Shown: positions 62,499 to 64,000 of the stretch, in pieces
How positions within the stretch are numbered: position 1 is the first letter of the stretch
How the letters are laid out: the number at the start of each line of letters is the position of its first letter
Source: Phallusia mammillata
Taxonomy: Eukaryota > Chordata > Ascidiacea > Phlebobranchia > Ascidiidae
DNA length: 64,000 bases
Direction: 5' to 3'
Assembly: GCA_003260075.1 (NCBI GenBank)
Contig: QLIY01000135.1
Location: forward strand, 124,001-188,000
Position numbers and translations under genes: made by a program
The notes under the pieces: model-generated
What the model was told of the DNA's origin: nothing
Database searches by the model: none
Seen by the model: the letters and a program-made list of their open reading frames with translations, nothing else

Positions 62499-62682
62499 GC
62501 CACCACTATCAGCTTTTATTAGTTGTTGTTTTTCAACCCTTAGTCAACACTTTTACCTGAAGTAGACATAAACATGTGTAACTGATGTGGCCCATCATAT
62601 CACTGATATTAGCATTAGCATTTGCTGAAACATTTGCACAACAAAGCATGTCACTGTTTTTTTGTGTTTTTTTTCTATTTAG

Positions 62683-62846
62683 GCCGTTATTTTCATCTTA
62701 AAACTTATGAACATATCAGTAGATCCACAGGCAACACTGAATTTAACAAAAAATGTAGGTATATGGAATATAGGTACAAAGCACAATTAAAAAAAGTTTG
62801 GGGTAATCTCAAAGCAACATTCTGTGTAAAACATAGCAAAGAATAA
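62683..62846 (+). CDS. candidate terminal exon, unknown gene
   Basis: A pyrimidine-rich acceptor (TTTTCTATTTAG) precedes a basic, aromatic-rich open frame (RYFHLKTYEHISRSTGN) that ends at TAA 62844-62846, with AATAAA overlapping the end. No upstream exon is found nearby and I recognise no family. It ends only nine bases from the convergent THEM6 stop codon. It may be a chance frame in a shared 3' region. Confidence 0.2.
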
Positions 62847-62854
62847 AAAAGTGT

Positions 62855-64000
62855 TTATTTGGTAGCTTCGCTTCTTAAATTTTGACTTGAGGTTCTGTTG
62901 TAATCAATGAAATGTTGAAGCTCAGCAGAAACAACCGGTCTTGGAGGAGACTCATCAACATTTAGAAACTTTTTCAAAATGTTGGGTATTGATTCTCCAC
63001 GCACACTCATCTTGCACAGTATGACACAGTACACAAAATTGTCTATGTCTTTGAATTTGCTGATGAATTTTTGCTCAAAGTAAAATGCATCATCTTCCCA
63101 GTACACCAGCTGAAATCAGAAAAACATAGCTTGTAAAAAAATGTAAATTACAATTTTAATAAAGCTAAGAGAATGATTGGCAATAAACTTATAAATTACT
63201 CCAATAAATTCAACTTTTAATGAAAGTTACAATGACATAGTTGTGATGTGATGAAAACTTGAAATTCATAGATCAAGAGTTTTCCATATTTTTTAGCAAT
63301 AAACTTTATAAAGAACAGTTGTGGGGATAACAGATGTCACCTGAAAGACCTTAGAAGACTTTATATGTACAGATAAAAGACTTGTTTTCTAAGGCGTGTA
63401 GGGTTGCTTATTCAACAGGGTTAAGGAATATTAGTGACTCTCCACAAATAGAGAAGAGTATACATGATAAAAAGGGTGTACACAATAAAATAGATAGATC
63501 AGTAGTCATACCACAGTAATTAAAACACTGTGCCGATAAAATGAATGAAATTGATGTTGTTACTTAAGTAAAACCAGTGCTGCTCGGACAACGATCACTC
63601 AGTATCAAGTGAGCCCTTTAGACTGGACCTACAGTTGTAAGTGGTGAGCTCAAGTTACAAAATGCTGTATAGCTGTGGCTCACTTAGTCATGTTACATCA
63701 ATAGTGCTCTCCATACTGTTTCAACATTGTGCAGCTATTTCCGGGTTGGTGTTTGCCCAGTACAATTGTGTCACTAAGTGAAATACACTCAAATTACAAA
63801 GGAAGGATTGGTACTAACCTTGGTTGATATCGTGTATCTTTGCAGCCCCTGCAGTGACCGCCTGTATCTTAGTACTGAAGCTGTCATTGCCATAAGATAA
63901 TTCTGTGATGTTAAAGCAGGTCCAATTCCAGTTTCATAAAGAAATGAAAAGCGGGCATAGTCAGCCATCCTGCCATATCTTGCATTGTTCATGTGTAAAA
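62855..64000 (-). CDS. THEM6: THEM6-like thioesterase-superfamily protein, 5' partial
   Basis: Two exons are visible, joined in phase 0: 64000-63819 (runs off the window; first visible residues LHMNNARYGRMADYARF) and 63109-62855 (LVYWEDDAFYFEQKFISKF to the stop). HMNNARY...ADYARF, SVLRYRRSLQGLQRYTI, WEDDAFYFEQKF and ELQHFIDYNRTSSQNLR match human THEM6 nearly block for block. THEM6 has a hotdog-type fold preceded by a membrane anchor and is reported at the ER; its substrate is uncertain. The membrane anchor and start codon lie beyond position 64000. The intron (63110-63818) holds nothing else I recognise apart from a possible dispersed repeat at 63,560-63,760. Confidence 0.92.
63560..63780. 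repeat. possible dispersed repeat in THEM6 intron
   Basis: GCAGCTATTTCCGGGTTGG and the following bases to ACAATTGTG resemble 55,030-55,080 (GCAGCTATTTCCGGCTTGG to GCAATTGTG), which abuts the right side of the hAT block. The shared core is about 55 bases with gaps. The family is unknown. Confidence 0.45.

Overview
This is a eukaryotic, AT-rich genomic window with compact multi-exon animal genes (introns mostly 0.2-1 kb, GT-AG except one GC-AG). Gene content (SGT1, ACTR10, THEM6, a NOXO1/p47phox-like NADPH-oxidase organizer, a leucine-rich-repeat membrane protein), heavy allelic divergence and base composition fit an invertebrate chordate. An ascidian tunicate is my best guess; this is inference, not proof.

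Layout. 1-20,400 holds no gene I can recognise, only dispersed repeats, at least three hAT-type MITEs with target-site duplications, and one weak candidate start exon (13,971-14,030, minus). 20,980-23,491 (+) is a complete six-exon SGT1 (SUGT1) lacking the TPR domain. 24,600-30,100 is repeat-rich and badly scrambled by assembly. 30,136-39,983 (+) is a five-exon LRR type I membrane protein with an LRRC3-like tail. 41,157-51,245 (-) is an 11-exon PX-SH3-SH3 protein (NOXO1/p47phox-like, 545 residues by my splice model). 51,300-55,600 is repeats, including a large hAT-bounded block. 55,629-60,606 (+) is a ten-exon ACTR10 (dynactin pointed-end Arp11). 60,900-62,500 is an hAT-like element present in several overlapping copies. 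62,855-64,000 (-) is the 3' part of THEM6, running off the window edge. The genes are functionally unrelated; I see no operon-like or pathway logic among them.

Two observations dominate. First, about 40 runs of ten or so G (one run of ten C, one of 44 G) and four single N each sit between overlapping, slightly different copies of the same sequence. They look like scaffold gaps whose Ns became G between unmerged haplotype contigs, and they break two coding exons of the LRR gene. They are not biology. Second, a dispersed repeat carries a hammerhead-ribozyme-like motif. The copy in ACTR10 intron 2 (about 57,029-57,081) keeps stems I, II and III in the right order around a core with two substitutions; the copy upstream of SGT1 (about 20,589-20,645) keeps an intact CTGATGA box. 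This is the most interesting biological signal I found.

Mobile elements: at least nine hAT-type elements with perfect or near-perfect 8-bp target duplications, three pogo/Tigger-like MITEs with CAGTAAACC-type ends, and tRNA-derived SINEs. One hAT insertion is present in one allelic copy and absent from the other inside SGT1 intron 3.
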